Positions 13,534 to 25,305 of a stretch of DNA of 64,000 nt are shown here, piece after piece. This stretch comes from Galerina marginata. Its lineage: Eukaryota > Basidiomycota > Agaricomycetes > Agaricales > Galerinaceae. Numbering within the stretch: the stretch's first letter is position 1; each line of letters opens with the position of its first letter. The stretch covers positions 682,001-746,000 of the forward strand of contig JAECYW010000012.1 in the NCBI GenBank assembly GCA_023014335.1, given 5' to 3'. The translations under genes and the position numbers were made by a program. Under the pieces are notes generated by a model. The model did not search any database. It had not been told where the DNA came from and saw only the letters and a list, made by a program, of their open reading frames with translations.

Positions 13534-14461
13534 CAGATTGAGGAGCAGGTTCTTGGGACGTGCTGAGCGCCTCACTAAGCTCTCACTGGCTGTGCACGGT
13601 TTGTGTGCCAGCGTGTCCGTAGTTGAGATATTCATCCTTTGCTTGCCTCTCCTTATCGCATGCGACGCTGTTCGTACTACCTGACGCGTCTCCGAGCCTT
13701 TAATTGTTGCCCAGATCCAGATGGGAGACAGATCGGACTGCTCTAACGCGATTTGAAATGCATTACAAATTACGGGTAATTCGAGGAATGGCACGCGGCC
13801 GTAAAGGAGTACCAAGCTTTGTGGATGGCCATGTCGGGCAGCGATTCGACGATGTGTTGGTGTCCAATAACTCAGATTGTGGGTACTTTTTTATAGTTAT
13901 CCGGCGTTCCCTCGCCTCGCAACAGCTTGTCCTTCAACTTAGGCCCTGTGACTTTTTGATTGACTCGGGATACTGACGGATGACGGACAACATTCCGGGG
14001 CTATCAATAAATTGCAATAAGGTAAAGAATTGTCTGACATACCTGGATTCTTCGTTCGCAGTGGCAACGACGAGGGGGGGGGACTTGAGCCTCACGGGGG
14101 AAGAAATCACCCGCTTTGTAGGCGCGTTCTGCGTCGTTTGTAAATAATTCGGAAGAGGCGGGAGGAGTATAAAACAAGGTTGGGCAAGTTGAAGCAGAGG
14201 AGTCGGTAAATCTCGACGGCCTGTAATATACATCCAGATACGATGTGGGAAGGCTGTGCATTCTGTTTTTCCCAGTTTCGAGGTAAGCTAAGTATCCAAA
14301 ATGTAAGCCATAAATTAAGATGGGAGGAAGGAGATGGAGACCCGCCCTTTCCTCCAGAATAAGTCATTATGCCGCCGCGACTACGAACTTCGACGTAGTA
14401 ACGAATTTCTGCAATATATTTTCCCATTTTCTGGTGTATAGATCAGTCCCATTTTTATTTC
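13534..14461. other. Intergenic region
   Basis: About 930 bp between converging genes. Short open frames show no recognisable domain. Nothing else seen. Confidence 0.3.
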
Positions 14462-14989
14462 TTAATTAAAACCACAAATGGGGGTACAGACCATGGTGCA
14501 GAACCAACGACCCAGCTCACGGTCAATCAAAGTCTTCAGAATTGCAGTCAAAGCCAATGCTTTCGGTGAGGTGGCCGAATGCCGCTGAGCAGCCATCCAC
14601 AGGTCGACCAGTTGTTTCCGGATGCAGATGAAGTGTAGGCTTCCGACTCTGTAATAGCAGCTGTCGTCGGACATGTCGAGGACGACACCATTTGGTTGGA
14701 TTTCGCGGAGACGCTTTCGAACCTCATCGCGCACATAGCAGAGGTATGAGGGAGTGTCCGACTTTACTCGATTCGGCGACCCTCGCAAGATGGCTAGGAA
14801 TGCATCAATGACACTGTCAAAGATGCCTGGAGTGTATAGGGACTGAAAGTGTTCAGCCCACAGAGAGCGGAAGGGGTGTTGTTGGCTGAGAGGTGTGGTT
14901 GGAGGAATTTGATGGGTAATGAGACTGTCGTAGGTTGACGAGTAGACCTCGCCTTTGGAGGAAGTGGCAAGTGCAAACGGGAAAGGCAT
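14462..14989 (-). CDS. Hypothetical protein, 175 aa
   Basis: Uninterrupted reading frame starting MPFPFALATSSKGEV and ending at 14462. It has balanced composition, a plausible globular sequence and one Cys-containing C-terminal stretch (RWFCTMVCTPICGFN). No family was recognised. There is no signal peptide and no intron. The long single exon in otherwise gene-poor sequence suggests a real gene, but the start could lie in an upstream exon. Confidence 0.5.
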   Translation of the reverse strand: MPFPFALATSSKGEVYSSTYDSLITHQIPPTTPLSQQHPFRSLWAEHFQSLYTPGIFDSVIDAFLAILRGSPNRVKSDTPSYLCYVRDEVRKRLREIQPNGVVLDMSDDSCYYRVGSLHFICIRKQLVDLWMAAQRHSATSPKALALTAILKTLIDRELGRWFCTMVCTPICGFN

Positions 14990-15914
14990 ATCCTCGTCGA
15001 GTTCAAGACTTGCTAATTATGGCGTAGAACTTATAATCAATGACAAGGAAAAGGTAGGCCTATAAGATAAAGTTTAGGTCGAGCGGCTTTATTAGTCGTT
15101 CGGAGACCTTGACTCATCCCGTGATGATGTCATTTCCCGGAAATCCGTTTTTGGGCAATGCACCTACAAGATTACACCTTGTGCGACTAGCAGGTAACGT
15201 CGCCTACATCATGGTCCGTCCACTCTGTTGCCGAGACCTCTCTGTTCATCACCCTCTGCAGGGCCTGCCGCCATCCTCCTGCCGCACCTTTACCTGTAGC
15301 AGTATTCCTTGACCAGCACGGCTCACGTCTTTGTGGCTAAGGTAAAGGCAGTTGTGAAAGACTCGGACGGCGTGGAGAGTTTTGAGGGTGTAAAGGAAGC
15401 TTGCACAGCCGGACAGGTCACTGTTTTACCAAGGAAACCTAGAGAAGACCTGTCTTGATTACTCCATCTTACAAAAGCGTTGAAACTTGGAACCAGCCGG
15501 TAGAGGTATATTCAATCATCTATGTACTCGCACTCCCGCCCGTACAGAAACCAAAAACCCTCCAGCGAGATAAAATTACACCAAGGCAATCAATATACAA
15601 CATGTACAAGTTCCGCAGTATTACTTGAAATAAATAACATGCAGGATATCGTGTGATAATACAACTTGTGCATCAGCAGAGCGTAGAGTCGGGTCGTGGC
15701 GGTGGTTGGTCGAAGACACGAGGGAAAAAAAGAGGAAGGAGGCAAAGGGAACGAAGGAGATTAACAAAAGGGTCGTGATTGGATAAGGGTCGTAAATATA
15801 GATGGAGATAACAAGAACGAAAGCGACAAGAAAGCAATAAGGTTATTAACCAGGACACATCAAATATTGGTCCAGTCGTTGTTCGTGAGGTCGGCTGGGA
15901 CGGCGTGAATGTAT
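14990..15914. other. Intergenic region
   Basis: About 920 bp between the hypothetical gene and the 3' end of the SAP-domain gene. It probably includes the downstream untranslated region of the latter (purine-rich stretch near 15715–15760). No coding or RNA gene identified. Confidence 0.3.
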
Positions 15915-17299
15915 TCAATCGACCTCAACCAATTCTTCTTCTTCTTCACGCGCCATGAGCGCCCGTCGGGTCGGCGTTGCTTCCCTTTCGTCACGGTCGA
16001 GGTTAAACTCAATGCGGGGCTTCGATTGATCGCGGATAAGGGCCTCCGCAACGACCTGGGGCGCACCTGAGATGGCCTCGGCGAATGAGAAGGCAAGTCC
16101 GACAGAGGCGCTGAGCACGCGCCAGTTGGAGCCGAGGACGTCGAGCCCAACGACGTTGGTGCGGGTGCCGATGGCCGCATAGGGGTACGCGGTCTGTGCA
16201 GCGAGACGGATAATAGACGCTGTTAGTGGGTCGAGGGGGGCGAGGGACGACGTGGTATCCTTGATTTGGTGTGCGTGTGCTGGTAACTTTGCTTTTGATG
16301 GCGCATTGGACGGGTTGAAGGAGATGATGCACCCGACGAGGGTGGGTACGATAAGTGTGGGGATGGCCCAGTGGAGAATGACAGCCCAAAAGGTGTAGGT
16401 TGTAAAGATGCTCGAGGGGGGGTAGGTAAGTGAGACGGTCGGTCCAGTGTCGCCCCTTGGAGAGATGGGTACCTGTTGGGTGTTGGTTAGAGGAAAGAAT
16501 AAGTTGGGAGACGAAAAGACGTACTTGGGCGGATTGCCACGGGATGATGGTGGCGAGAATGTAAAGGAGCTCAAAGACGGAGGTCAGGGACCAAATATTT
16601 CGAGAGTTGGACAAGAACTGCGACAATATTAGTTCATCTCCACAATTGACTCAGGAGCACTTACAGCCCGCAGAGCTATCAATAGCTCAAATCCGTTCTG
16701 CAACACTTCCTGTTGCTTAACTTCTACAGCAGCCCTCACTTCGGCAGTGTTGGGCAGATGTTGAACGATACTCTTCGCAGGGCTCGGCGACGGTGGAAGC
16801 GGCGGCAAGCTGCTTGGCGTGATCGGTTCGCCCTGGCGCGGCGACGTATTGGGCGTGCTCTCCAAGGGCGAAAAGGGGTGCTTGAGGAAGGTCGAGACGT
16901 CGCGGAGATCCTTGACGGGGGTAGCTTCCCTGATCGGATCAAGAGCCGTAATTCGACGACCCGTTGACGATCTCGGTTTCTCGATCGTTGGCTCCGACGG
17001 CGCGAAGCGGGAGCTATTGGTGAGGTTAGTGGGCGTGCATAGTCGTGGTATAGTTGTGCACACCTGGGCGGCGGGTTGGGTATGTGCTGCGGCTGTACAC
17101 TGCGCTTTCTTCTCCCAAAGAGTCCCGCGAACATTGGCTCGTCCTCCAACGCGTCCTGGTGAGTGTCTAGGTGCCGTTTGATGCGTGCTTGGAGCTCATC
17201 TTTGGTGCCCTGGTCGCTGAGACGTAGGGCGATGGCTATTTCTTGGAGCTCTGATTTCTTTTTGGGCTGGAGTGCGCCCGAGTATGCGATGGGGGGCAT
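15915..17299 (-). CDS. SAP-domain membrane protein
   Basis: Starts [20 protein letters not shown] at 17299. The first 50 residues form a SAP/HeH-type helix-turn-helix ([20 protein letters not shown], then [14 protein letters not shown]), a fold that binds DNA or chromatin. A Ser/Pro-rich linker follows (about 17060–16700). After introns near 17009–17060, 16622–16660 and 16475–16525 come at least two or three hydrophobic segments, including [14 protein letters not shown] and [20 protein letters not shown]. The acidic C-terminus is [13 protein letters not shown]/HeH plus membrane spans recalls inner-nuclear-membrane proteins such as Heh1/Src1, but the MSC domain of that family was not seen, so this is only an analogy. 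Divergent from NC2-alpha with 140 bp between starts. Confidence 0.75.
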
Positions 17300-17439
17300 G
17301 GCGGTAGAAGGAGAGTTTCGTATTTGAACAGTAAACAAGCTCGTCACGCCTGTTGCTGTCTGTTTACGCGACTGCACGTGACTCCCGCCGTCACGGCCCA
17401 TTCCAACACCCGCCGAGCGCTTTCTATCCACTAACCATC
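17300..17439. promoter_or_regulatory. Shared divergent promoter with E-box
   Basis: Only 140 bp separate the starts of the SAP-domain gene (-) and the NC2-alpha gene (+), so both must be transcribed from this segment. A palindromic CACGTG E-box lies at 17375–17380, close to the middle. No TATA box was seen. Confidence 0.55.
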
Positions 17440-18367
17440 ATGAAGAACAAGAACAAGCAGACCAAATTCCCTGTCGTGAGTAACATTTGGTAAAAATCTC
17501 GTTCCGAGATGCTTATGTTCATTTGTTAATTTTTTCTCGTCGGTCGGATATGGATCATTTATTCGTGCAGGCCCGGATAAAGAAGATCATGCAGAAGGAT
17601 GAGGAGGTGGGCAAGGTGGCTCAGGCCACACCTATCGTCATATGTGCGCTGGTCTCACACCTCCTTTGGTGGCATATCCTAAAAAATGGCGCAATGCTTT
17701 AGCGAAAGCTCTAGAACTATTCCTCGGCCTCATCATCGAGGAGTCGAGTAAAGTAACGACAGACAGAGGCTCAAAGAAACTCGAAGTGTACCATCTGTGC
17801 GTCTACCCCCGACTATCTACTTTCCTCCCGCTTTGACCTCGTTCGATCACCAGAAAACACGCAGTGGAGACCACAGAGGAGCTCGATTTCCTTAAAGAAC
17901 TCGTGCAGGACATCCCAGACCCCTCAGCAGGCGGAACGATCGACTTCGAGGCAGAGAACGCAGAAGGAAAGAAGAAGCGCGGGAAGGGAAAGCGTGGTGC
18001 AGGCGCCACTGCCACGCCAGCCGACTCCAACGCTCCCGCCCCTGCGCCAAAGCGGCGCAGGAAGAAGAAGGCTGAAACCGAGCGGCCGGCCGCCGCTATG
18101 GACGAGGACGACACGGCTGGTGGGAGCGCGGGGGCGGCGGAGTCGAAGACGCCTCCAGAAGAGCAGGACGAGGACACAGAGATGCAGGACGACGATAATG
18201 AGTATGATGAGGAGGAACCGCCACAAAGGAAATCAAAGCCTGCTCCTGCGGCCTCATCCTATCGGCCCCGAAGTCCAAGCGAAGGCGAGGACGATGGGGA
18301 CGACGACGACGACGACGACGGTGACGATTGGAAAAGCAACAAGCCATACATGCCTGGACGAAAGTGA
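17440..18367 (+). CDS. BUR6: NC2-alpha / DRAP1 (Bur6) histone-fold transcription regulator
   Basis: Alpha subunit of negative cofactor 2, which pairs with NC2-beta (Dr1) through histone folds, sits on TBP–promoter DNA and controls preinitiation complex assembly. Exon 1 encodes MKNKNKQTKFPV. After the intron (about 17477–17570) come ARIKKIMQKDEEVGKVAQAT and, after further introns, KALELFLGLIIEES, then TTDRGSKKLEVYHL, the histone-fold helices. ETTEELDFLKELVQDIPDP matches the C-terminal end of the fold in human DRAP1. The remaining roughly 130 residues are Lys-rich then Asp/Glu-rich, with a run of about nine acidic residues near 18296–18330 and a basic KRRRKKK segment at about 18050. The gene looks intact. 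Confidence 0.88.
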
Positions 18368-18972
18368 TGTAGATACCAGCACCGAACTGCTTAAATTGTA
18401 TTGGTTGTGTGTAATTTAGGACCGATGTGTAGCTCATATCTCTTGTAGAATTACGCAAGTACCACTCCTTACGTTGTCGAATTGCCCTACCTCTGTTTCC
18501 GCCTGGAAGTAAGGAAGGTCTAATGTTCGTGCACAGGTTAAAACACAGAAGACTTATTTTTGAGAGCATAGGTAGTAGGGTATAGATGTAATACATGCAT
18601 ATGGAGGAATATGTGACCCGAAGGGATTTATGTATATCGATGAATGTTGGCATATCATACAACCAGTCTAAACATGAGCGAGCTCAAGGGTGCAGGACGC
18701 CAAGGAAACGAGGATAGCAAAGGCGCAACGATGAAGTACGAAAAAAAGTTATAGATTTCGTGTGCAACCCAAACTATGATACAAGGCGTAAATGAAAACA
18801 CAGGCGGAAGCGAAAACATGAGAGAGTTGGGGGGATTGTGAAAAGATGACAAGAGAAACATAGAAGAAGAGAAGAAAAAAAGCGAATAAAAACGCGAAAA
18901 GAATTGTAAAAGTACGCGCAAGGCGACTCGTCTCGAAAAGAATAACTATGTAACCACCCAAAAGAATCAAAG
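18368..18972. other. Convergent 3' intergenic region
   Basis: About 600 bp between the converging 3' ends of NC2-alpha and EPL1. The sequence is purine-rich on the plus strand at 18840–18910. Open frames here have no homology I recognise and are best read as untranslated sequence. Confidence 0.35.
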
Positions 18973-21900
18973 TCAGTACCCATTCTGCGTCCCGCCCACC
19001 GGCTGCTGCTGCTGTAACGACGGCGACGCCATACCCATGTTCGGCGTCATCGGAACGCGCGGTGGCGACTGCGACTGCGAGATGTTGGGCAGCGGCGACG
19101 GCGAGTGCTGCATGTGCGGCGACATCGAGTGCGGGCCGTTGATGTGCACCCCGCCGTTCCTCATCACCGGCCGGGTCCCGTTGGCAGAGGGCGAGCGCAC
19201 TGGGACGGAGTGGCCGAGGTTGGGGCTGGGGAGGTGGGTGCCATTGAGTTGGCCGTTGAGCTGACCGTTAAGCTGACCATTGAGTTGGCCATTGAGCTGG
19301 CCGGTGAGCTGGCCGTCCATGCCGTTCACGACAGACGGCGGTCGCTGCATAGGCGAGTTGAGCCACTGCATCTGTCGCGACGCTGGCAGCTTCAGGTTCA
19401 GGTTCGTACCCTGCGGGATCTGCACGTTCATATTCGCACCGTTAGGACCGAGGTGCATGTACGACGCAGGCATCCCACGACCAGCTTGCAGCGCAGCCGC
19501 CAACTCAGGCGCAGGCATGTTCGCGAACACGGATTTGAGGTTCTGCACCTGCTGAAGCGACAAGCCGGCCGGAAGCTGCTGGTTCTGGTTGTGCTGCTGG
19601 AACGATGCAGAGTTGACGAGGGCGGCGGCGGCCATGCTCGACATGGGGGTCAGATGGTACCCGTTTGTTGGTACACCGAGGCCAAGGTGATGTTGAGGTG
19701 TTAGGTTCTGCGATTTTGGTCGCGCGGGTGTCCCGTTCACAGTGACGTCGGCGGTGACTTCGGGTTGTTGGGAAGCAGGGACTCCGTTCGGGATAATAGG
19801 GGTGGAGATGACCTCTGGCTTCTGAACTTCAACATGAGGCATACTGATCGCAGCACGACCGACTCCGTTGATACCATTGGGCGGTGAGTGTTGAGGGACA
19901 GGGACAGGGAGAGGGTGGGGTGGGGAGACATGGTGAGGAATGCCATTACCATTTACTTGCTGGTTAGGGACTGGCATGACAGGCGGACGCATGCCACCAT
20001 TAGACGAAATTCGCATCTGAGGGGCGGCAGTGGGTGGTTGCATCTTCTTGATCTGGTGCTGCATCGAGACTGGCGTCCCATTGGCGGCAGCAATTGCAAG
20101 AGGGTGATTGGGTGGAATGACTTGTGGAGGCATGCCAGGCGGATAAGCGCGTAGGACTCCTTGAGGGTCTCGCCGGACCAATGGTGGAGGCATACCAAGG
20201 CGGTATGGCACGACATGTTGTGGACGACCATCTGGTCCAGTAACGATCATAGACGGATCATTCAAAAGGTGCAGGTGGTCGTTCTCGGTGTACAGAGTCA
20301 TAGTGTGCCTCAGGTATCTGTAGAACGGATAAGACCTTTTATATATCACAAATGAAATGAAATGCGACGTACGTTGAGTTGTAGTCGTTGACAAGCACCC
20401 TGTCCTGCTCGTCAGGACCTTCAGGCCCAACAGGGGGCGCATCGTCCATATCGTACTTCCATCTTTCTTCGATGCGTTCCCGCCGTTCGATGTCTTCCGG
20501 ATCCTCGTCCACGTCCATTTTGGACTCGACTTCGTTCTCGTCACCGAGCCCGAATAACGAGGACCGTGGTAGGTCGATTGGTTTTCGGGGAATGGCATCC
20601 CGGCGGTCCAACAGAATTCGACCACCACGTCCATAGCGGATGCGCACGGCCCGAGCCGCACGAGGATTCGAGCTAGGAGGGGCGTCGTCGTCAGTCTGGT
20701 CCGAGTTCGACGATGGCCACGAAGGCGAATTGGACGAAGGAATATATTTGAAGAGCTTGGACGCGTATGGTACAGGGAGTGCTTGATAAGCGTTCTGTTG
20801 GACCATATTATTATTTATGACAAGCACGAATAATTAAATGCACTTACATCGACTGCGTTTTCCCAATGATGATCAGCCTCGGTTTGTCGTTGCAGATTAG
20901 CTTCGATCTGATCACGGATACGCTGTAGGCGTTCTTTTGGCCGTATAATGACCTCTTGACGAGGGGGAGCAAGAGATGGGTCGTTCGTCCTGATCTTGAG
21001 TCCAGGAACGCGTCTACAAAAAGAACTGATCAGAAAGATAAGTTCAGTAGTGATAAGGAACAGCATACGATGTATCCGGTTTCTTCATAGGGCGTTCTTT
21101 GTCTATAAGCAGCTCCTCGTCCGCCTTGTCGTTGAAGCTGGGAAACTTCCGTTTAAGATCAGCAAATGCCATCCGCTTTTCCCAGACGGCCTGAGACTGG
21201 ATAGCTGCTTCCTTCTTTACGGCCTCCCGTGTCAGAATCGATTTGGCCAATTCAAGGGGATATGACAGCTCTGTTTGCAGGCGGGCCAGCTTGTCAGACG
21301 ACGTTACTTGCGACGCCCTCGTTTTACGGACGGCTTTACTCTCGCGCCGACGAAAACAGATGTAGGACTCGTTAAGGGTGTCGGATTCATCGCCCTATAA
21401 TTTATGGTTGAGCAATCTATAGGTAAACGGAGAGGAGGGAACTCACGTTAAGCGCGGGTATGATACGATGTCCACCTCGCTCCACTCGGCGCTCCTTCCA
21501 GTAGGGATATACTGCTCTACCTATCTTGAGCAGAGCAGCAGGTGTGGGTATCCAGTTGGGCACCGAATATGTCGAGAACATCGTTGTCGGTAACGGGGAA
21601 GAGAATATGTCCTGGTATTCGGAGAATGTTGGGAAGTCCATGCCCGTCTCCAGACCCTGCAAAAGGAAGTAAGAAAGCGTGATACTGGCTGAGGAACAAA
21701 AACCTACATGATGCAGAAATTCTGTTCGGTCATGTGTCACCTTTTCGAAAACCCCCATCACCAGCTCGAACTCGTCCTCGGATATAACGACCGGCTGCGG
21801 CGACTCGGGCTCCTTGCCTTTCGCCTTGGCGCTGCGGGCAGATGTTCGAGTGCTGGAAACAGCGCCTTGTGCGCTCGTGCCTTCACCTCGAGCCTCCTCG

Positions 21901-22484
21901 TTATTCTTGTCGAGCCACTCCTTGTCGCGCTCGTCCATATAATAGGTGAACCCGTTGGCGATGCCGTTGGAGATGTGGTCCTCCACGGTCTGCGAGGTAT
22001 GCACGTACGTCGCCGGATCCTTCCATTTATTAGGGGGGTAGAGCTCGTCGTAGTTGTCGACAATGCCAGTGGAGTCGGGGGTGGGGATAAAGGCGGGCTG
22101 GGCTGCAACTGGCTTTTCTGCGCCTCCTCGGGTTGTGCGGCTGTTGACGTTGTTGCGATGTACTGCAGAAAGGACCTCCTGCAAGTGGTGCTCCTAAAAG
22201 GGAAGGTGAGCATCTTATGTAATACATTCCATGGAACGCACAGCCACATCGATAAAATCGATGGCTGAGGTGGCAGAAAAGAGGGGTGAAATAAGGCTCA
22301 CATTGGCGTCCTCAGCGTCGACACCGGCCACAAGATTCGTGAGACGGTGCTTCTCCTCGTCTTCGTCGGGAATAAGGACAGCATCAGCGTCGAGCGAGCC
22401 CTGGTGGATCTTAAGGCGTGTTTTGTTTGTAATCCGGTTGCGGTTTCTGAGGGTGGAAGCAGCCGGATGGTGGTTGCGGGGCAT
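18973..22484 (-). CDS. EPL1: Enhancer-of-polycomb-like protein, NuA4 scaffold
   Basis: Epl1 scaffolds the Piccolo core (Esa1–Yng2–Eaf6) of the NuA4 histone acetyltransferase. The start at 22484 (MPRNHHPAASTLRNRNRIT) was chosen over an in-frame Met 65 codons upstream because the family normally begins here. The EPcA domain follows: NKTRLKIHQGSLDADAVL, DAEDAN, then EVLSAVHRN, DNYDELYPPNKWKDP, YVHTSQTVEDH and GFTYYMDERDKEWLDKNN. Later exons have DIFSSPLPTTMF, YPYWKERRVERGG, NESYICFRRRESKAVRKTR and a second conserved block with VRIRYGRGGRILLDRR. The C-terminal third, from about 20300 downward, is Pro/Asn/Gln-rich and contains about five tandem Q-L-N-G units near 19240–19310. About ten introns. 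No break seen. Confidence 0.88.
19240..19312 (-). repeat. Coding tandem repeat (Gln-Leu-Asn-Gly units)
   Basis: In the C-terminal tail of the EPL1 gene, 12-bp units (5'-GAGCTGACCGTT-like on the plus strand, with third-position variation) repeat about five to six times and encode Q-L-N-G. The codon differences between units show this is not a very recent expansion. Confidence 0.7.
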
Positions 22485-22943
22485 ATCATGGAAGTTGGCA
22501 GGCAGAAGAAAAGGGCGAGGTCGAGGGGGAAGTGGGGTAGGAGGGGAATGTCTGCGCTCGTCGTCGTCGGCGTCGGCGGCGCTGTGGTCAATGCGTCGCT
22601 TTCTGGCCGAAAAGTAGTGGTTTCGGCCCGGCAGATGAAACGGGGTTTGATCAGGAGGGTCTGTTTGGCGCATAAACAAACCCTCACCCCGGCATTGTCT
22701 CGGCTACTCTACGCTTTCTCATCTTATGTTCGCTCAGATATTCGCTCAATCGTACACTATCAAGCCTCTTAAATCACCACCAGCGTATCAGCGTTGAAGC
22801 ACAAACCCACCTTGACGCGTGCCTGGATGGCTTCGGGGACAAAGCTTGTTGGTGCATTCGCGTGTCAGAAGCGCAACGGAGCTCGCAGAACTGCCTTTCT
22901 AGAGATTAGCCATTCCTGCTTCCGGAAGATAATAAATGACGCA

Positions 22944-24280
22944 CTAGTCGTAAGGCACGGTAATCATACAATTATATTGAGCCAGAGAATGCAGGCGATT
23001 ATCTGAACCTTGTCTGAACTCAATTCAAACTAGAAATCGATAAGGTAATAATAACATACCGAGAATTGCACAAATCCCATGCAGTTTGAGCAGAACAAGA
23101 CGGAGGGATACGAAGAATGCGCGCAAGAATGAACAACTAGATAGGGCAAACCAATCAGCACATTAGTTGGGCCGATGATTGAGGTCCTTACATTGTTGAT
23201 CAATCCAGCCACTTCCAAAGATCCACGATCAGCGCAGCTGTGAAGGCCTGGAGGTCCGTCTGAGATGACGCGGCTATAGTCCAATATTGGAACACCTACT
23301 AAATTTGCAGCTGCTGAGAATACAAGTGATGGGATCCTTGATGGCAAAGATGCGGTCTTCATACTCGACTGGTCAACAGTAGAAGCCTTTCGTGACTGAG
23401 GCGTGCATTCCGGTAAGATGTGCGGTCTCAGTGGGAGATATGCAGGGATCGATTGCCGAAAGTCCTATCTATACAACAGAAGAGTCGATTGATGATAAGG
23501 ACAACGTGTGTGGGTGATGGGTGGGGGTCTGGCGAACTTACACAACTAGCCCAGACAAGCCGCGGGCGCGACATGAACAACAATTGACGAAAGGCCGGAT
23601 GCATAATTGCAAGTTGTATTCTGTAGCAAGAGAGAAAAAGAGTTAGCTGCGGATGACGTTGACTCGAGGGTACCAGGGTATGATGTGCGATTACGCACCC
23701 AGGCCACACAGCGTCCACACTACAAATGCTGGGTGGTTCTTAATGACTTGGGCGATCTTCCTGGACTCGAAAAGATTTGTAAGGCTGCAATTCTGAGGAT
23801 GTCTTTATTCAAAGGCTGTGAATCGAGACGGTGAAACTCAAGACCATTCGGGAGAACGAGGCGAAGACGTACCGAAAGCTCCGTTCTCGAGACCAAGCCT
23901 CCTCCTGCAGAAGAGGAGTATAAATTCAGCTGGGGGTAGATCAGAACATCCTACGTGGTGGTTCGGGATAAAATGGTGGATTCCATTTGTCTTGTCGCTC
24001 CCACAACCAAGGAAGACGGGAAACAAGGAAATCCGGACCTGATTTTCGAAGTGAAGAACTCGTTGAGAATGAAAATTTTCAGCAAGACCAATCCACAATA
24101 GAACAAAAATCCTTGGAGCTGGAGGTCTGACGGTCGTGGCAGCACAAAGTTGAGAGGGGTAAAGACCGCCAAACCAGCGAGTGTCCGAGGTGGTACTTGG
24201 TAGACTTGAGCTCGGATGTAAGGAGCGAGTTCAGCCACCCAGCACGTGTGGTCGGCAAAACCCGAATAACTGACACTCAT
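22944..24280 (-). CDS. Hypothetical multi-exon membrane protein
   Basis: A minus-strand gene is supported by a run of frames that join through canonical GT–AG sites. The start at 24280 gives MSVSYSGFADHTCWVAELAP, then a hydrophobic LQGFLFYCGLVLLKIFIL. Later exons give QVIKNHPAFVVWTLCGLG, IMHPAFRQLLFMSRPRLVW, a Pro-rich DFRQSIPAYLPLRPHILPE, then GVPILDYSRVISDGPPGLHS and LINN joined to LFILARILRIPP. The last exon is uncertain; the stop given (22944–22946) is one of two possibilities. Several hydrophobic segments suggest a membrane protein. No family was recognised, and exon borders between 24060 and 23720 are not resolved. Confidence 0.5.
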
Positions 24281-25305
24281 TGATTAGATTTGTCTTCCTT
24301 ACGACTGGACTTGGACTGGACCCAGATTTTTAGGCAAAGAGCTATAGACTGACTCTTGGAGTGACAAGGCTAGCCATCCGCTCTACTGGTGACACTAGAG
24401 AAAACAGCAAGGCGAAATTTTAAGGAGAAAATCTGGAAGACTGGAAGAGGAGAGAAACAAAAGGAATGTAACCAGGGTGCCAGCGAGCTGCCACAGCTGT
24501 CCATTCGAGGAATCACTCACCCACTCCCCTCGGACAGCAACATGCTACATGGATCTCGAAAATGGGTACCAAAGCTATCAGTACAGCCCCCGTCTTTCGT
24601 TTACCTCATGCGTATCCTGTGTGCGAAATAACGTATGCATAATAGCATATGCTAAACGGAACCTGTTTGGGGCTGCTGTGAAATGCGAGTGTCGTCGACG
24701 ACGGTCGGTGGGATCTACTCTTTGAACCCTAAAATTGCCCTAAAATCTATACAGGAAATGCGTTGCATAGACATTGGCAGGCAAGCAGATTCACTTGCAA
24801 CTCGCTGACATAGACTCTTTCGTCGGTCTTTACGAACTCATTCGTACAGATCTGGATGGTATTTCTGTCACTAAATTTTAGTAGGCATGCTTAGAACAAG
24901 GTTACTCGGGTTCTAGGTAAGTACCGTCAACCGTTCGAATTTATTCCATGTATTTTTGGAAATACATGCTTAACCGGCGAAGGTCGGGAGTTCAAATCCA
25001 AATTCATCTTTGCTCACAAGCATCGCGGGATGGATTAGTACAACATTCCATGGAATGTGGAGTGAAAAGACTTTGATTTTACTGTCGAAAAACTTGAAGC
25101 AATCCTTGAGCGATCTTCGATAATAGGTGCCGTCAGAGTTGAGCTGCAGATTCTGGCAGCCAATTTGGCGCGTCCAGGCTGTGAGAAACAACGGGCCGGG
25201 CTACCCTGCTTGCCACAGCCACTGTGTCCAAAGTCGTCTCTCCTCTGTTCGCTGACTACCAGGTCGGTACTGTTGATAAACTTGCCCTTATACCCTTATA
25301 CCACT
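24281..25305. other. Divergent intergenic region
   Basis: About 1 kb separates the starts of the hypothetical membrane protein gene (-) and the DUF4238 gene (+). A near-palindromic stretch is at 24944–24968 (ATTCCATGTATTTTTGGAAATACATG). No coding gene identified. Confidence 0.3.

Noticed and set aside
22230..22772. Plus-strand frames opposite the EPL1 start
   Set aside because: They are antisense to the conserved EPL1 N-terminus and show no conserved features.
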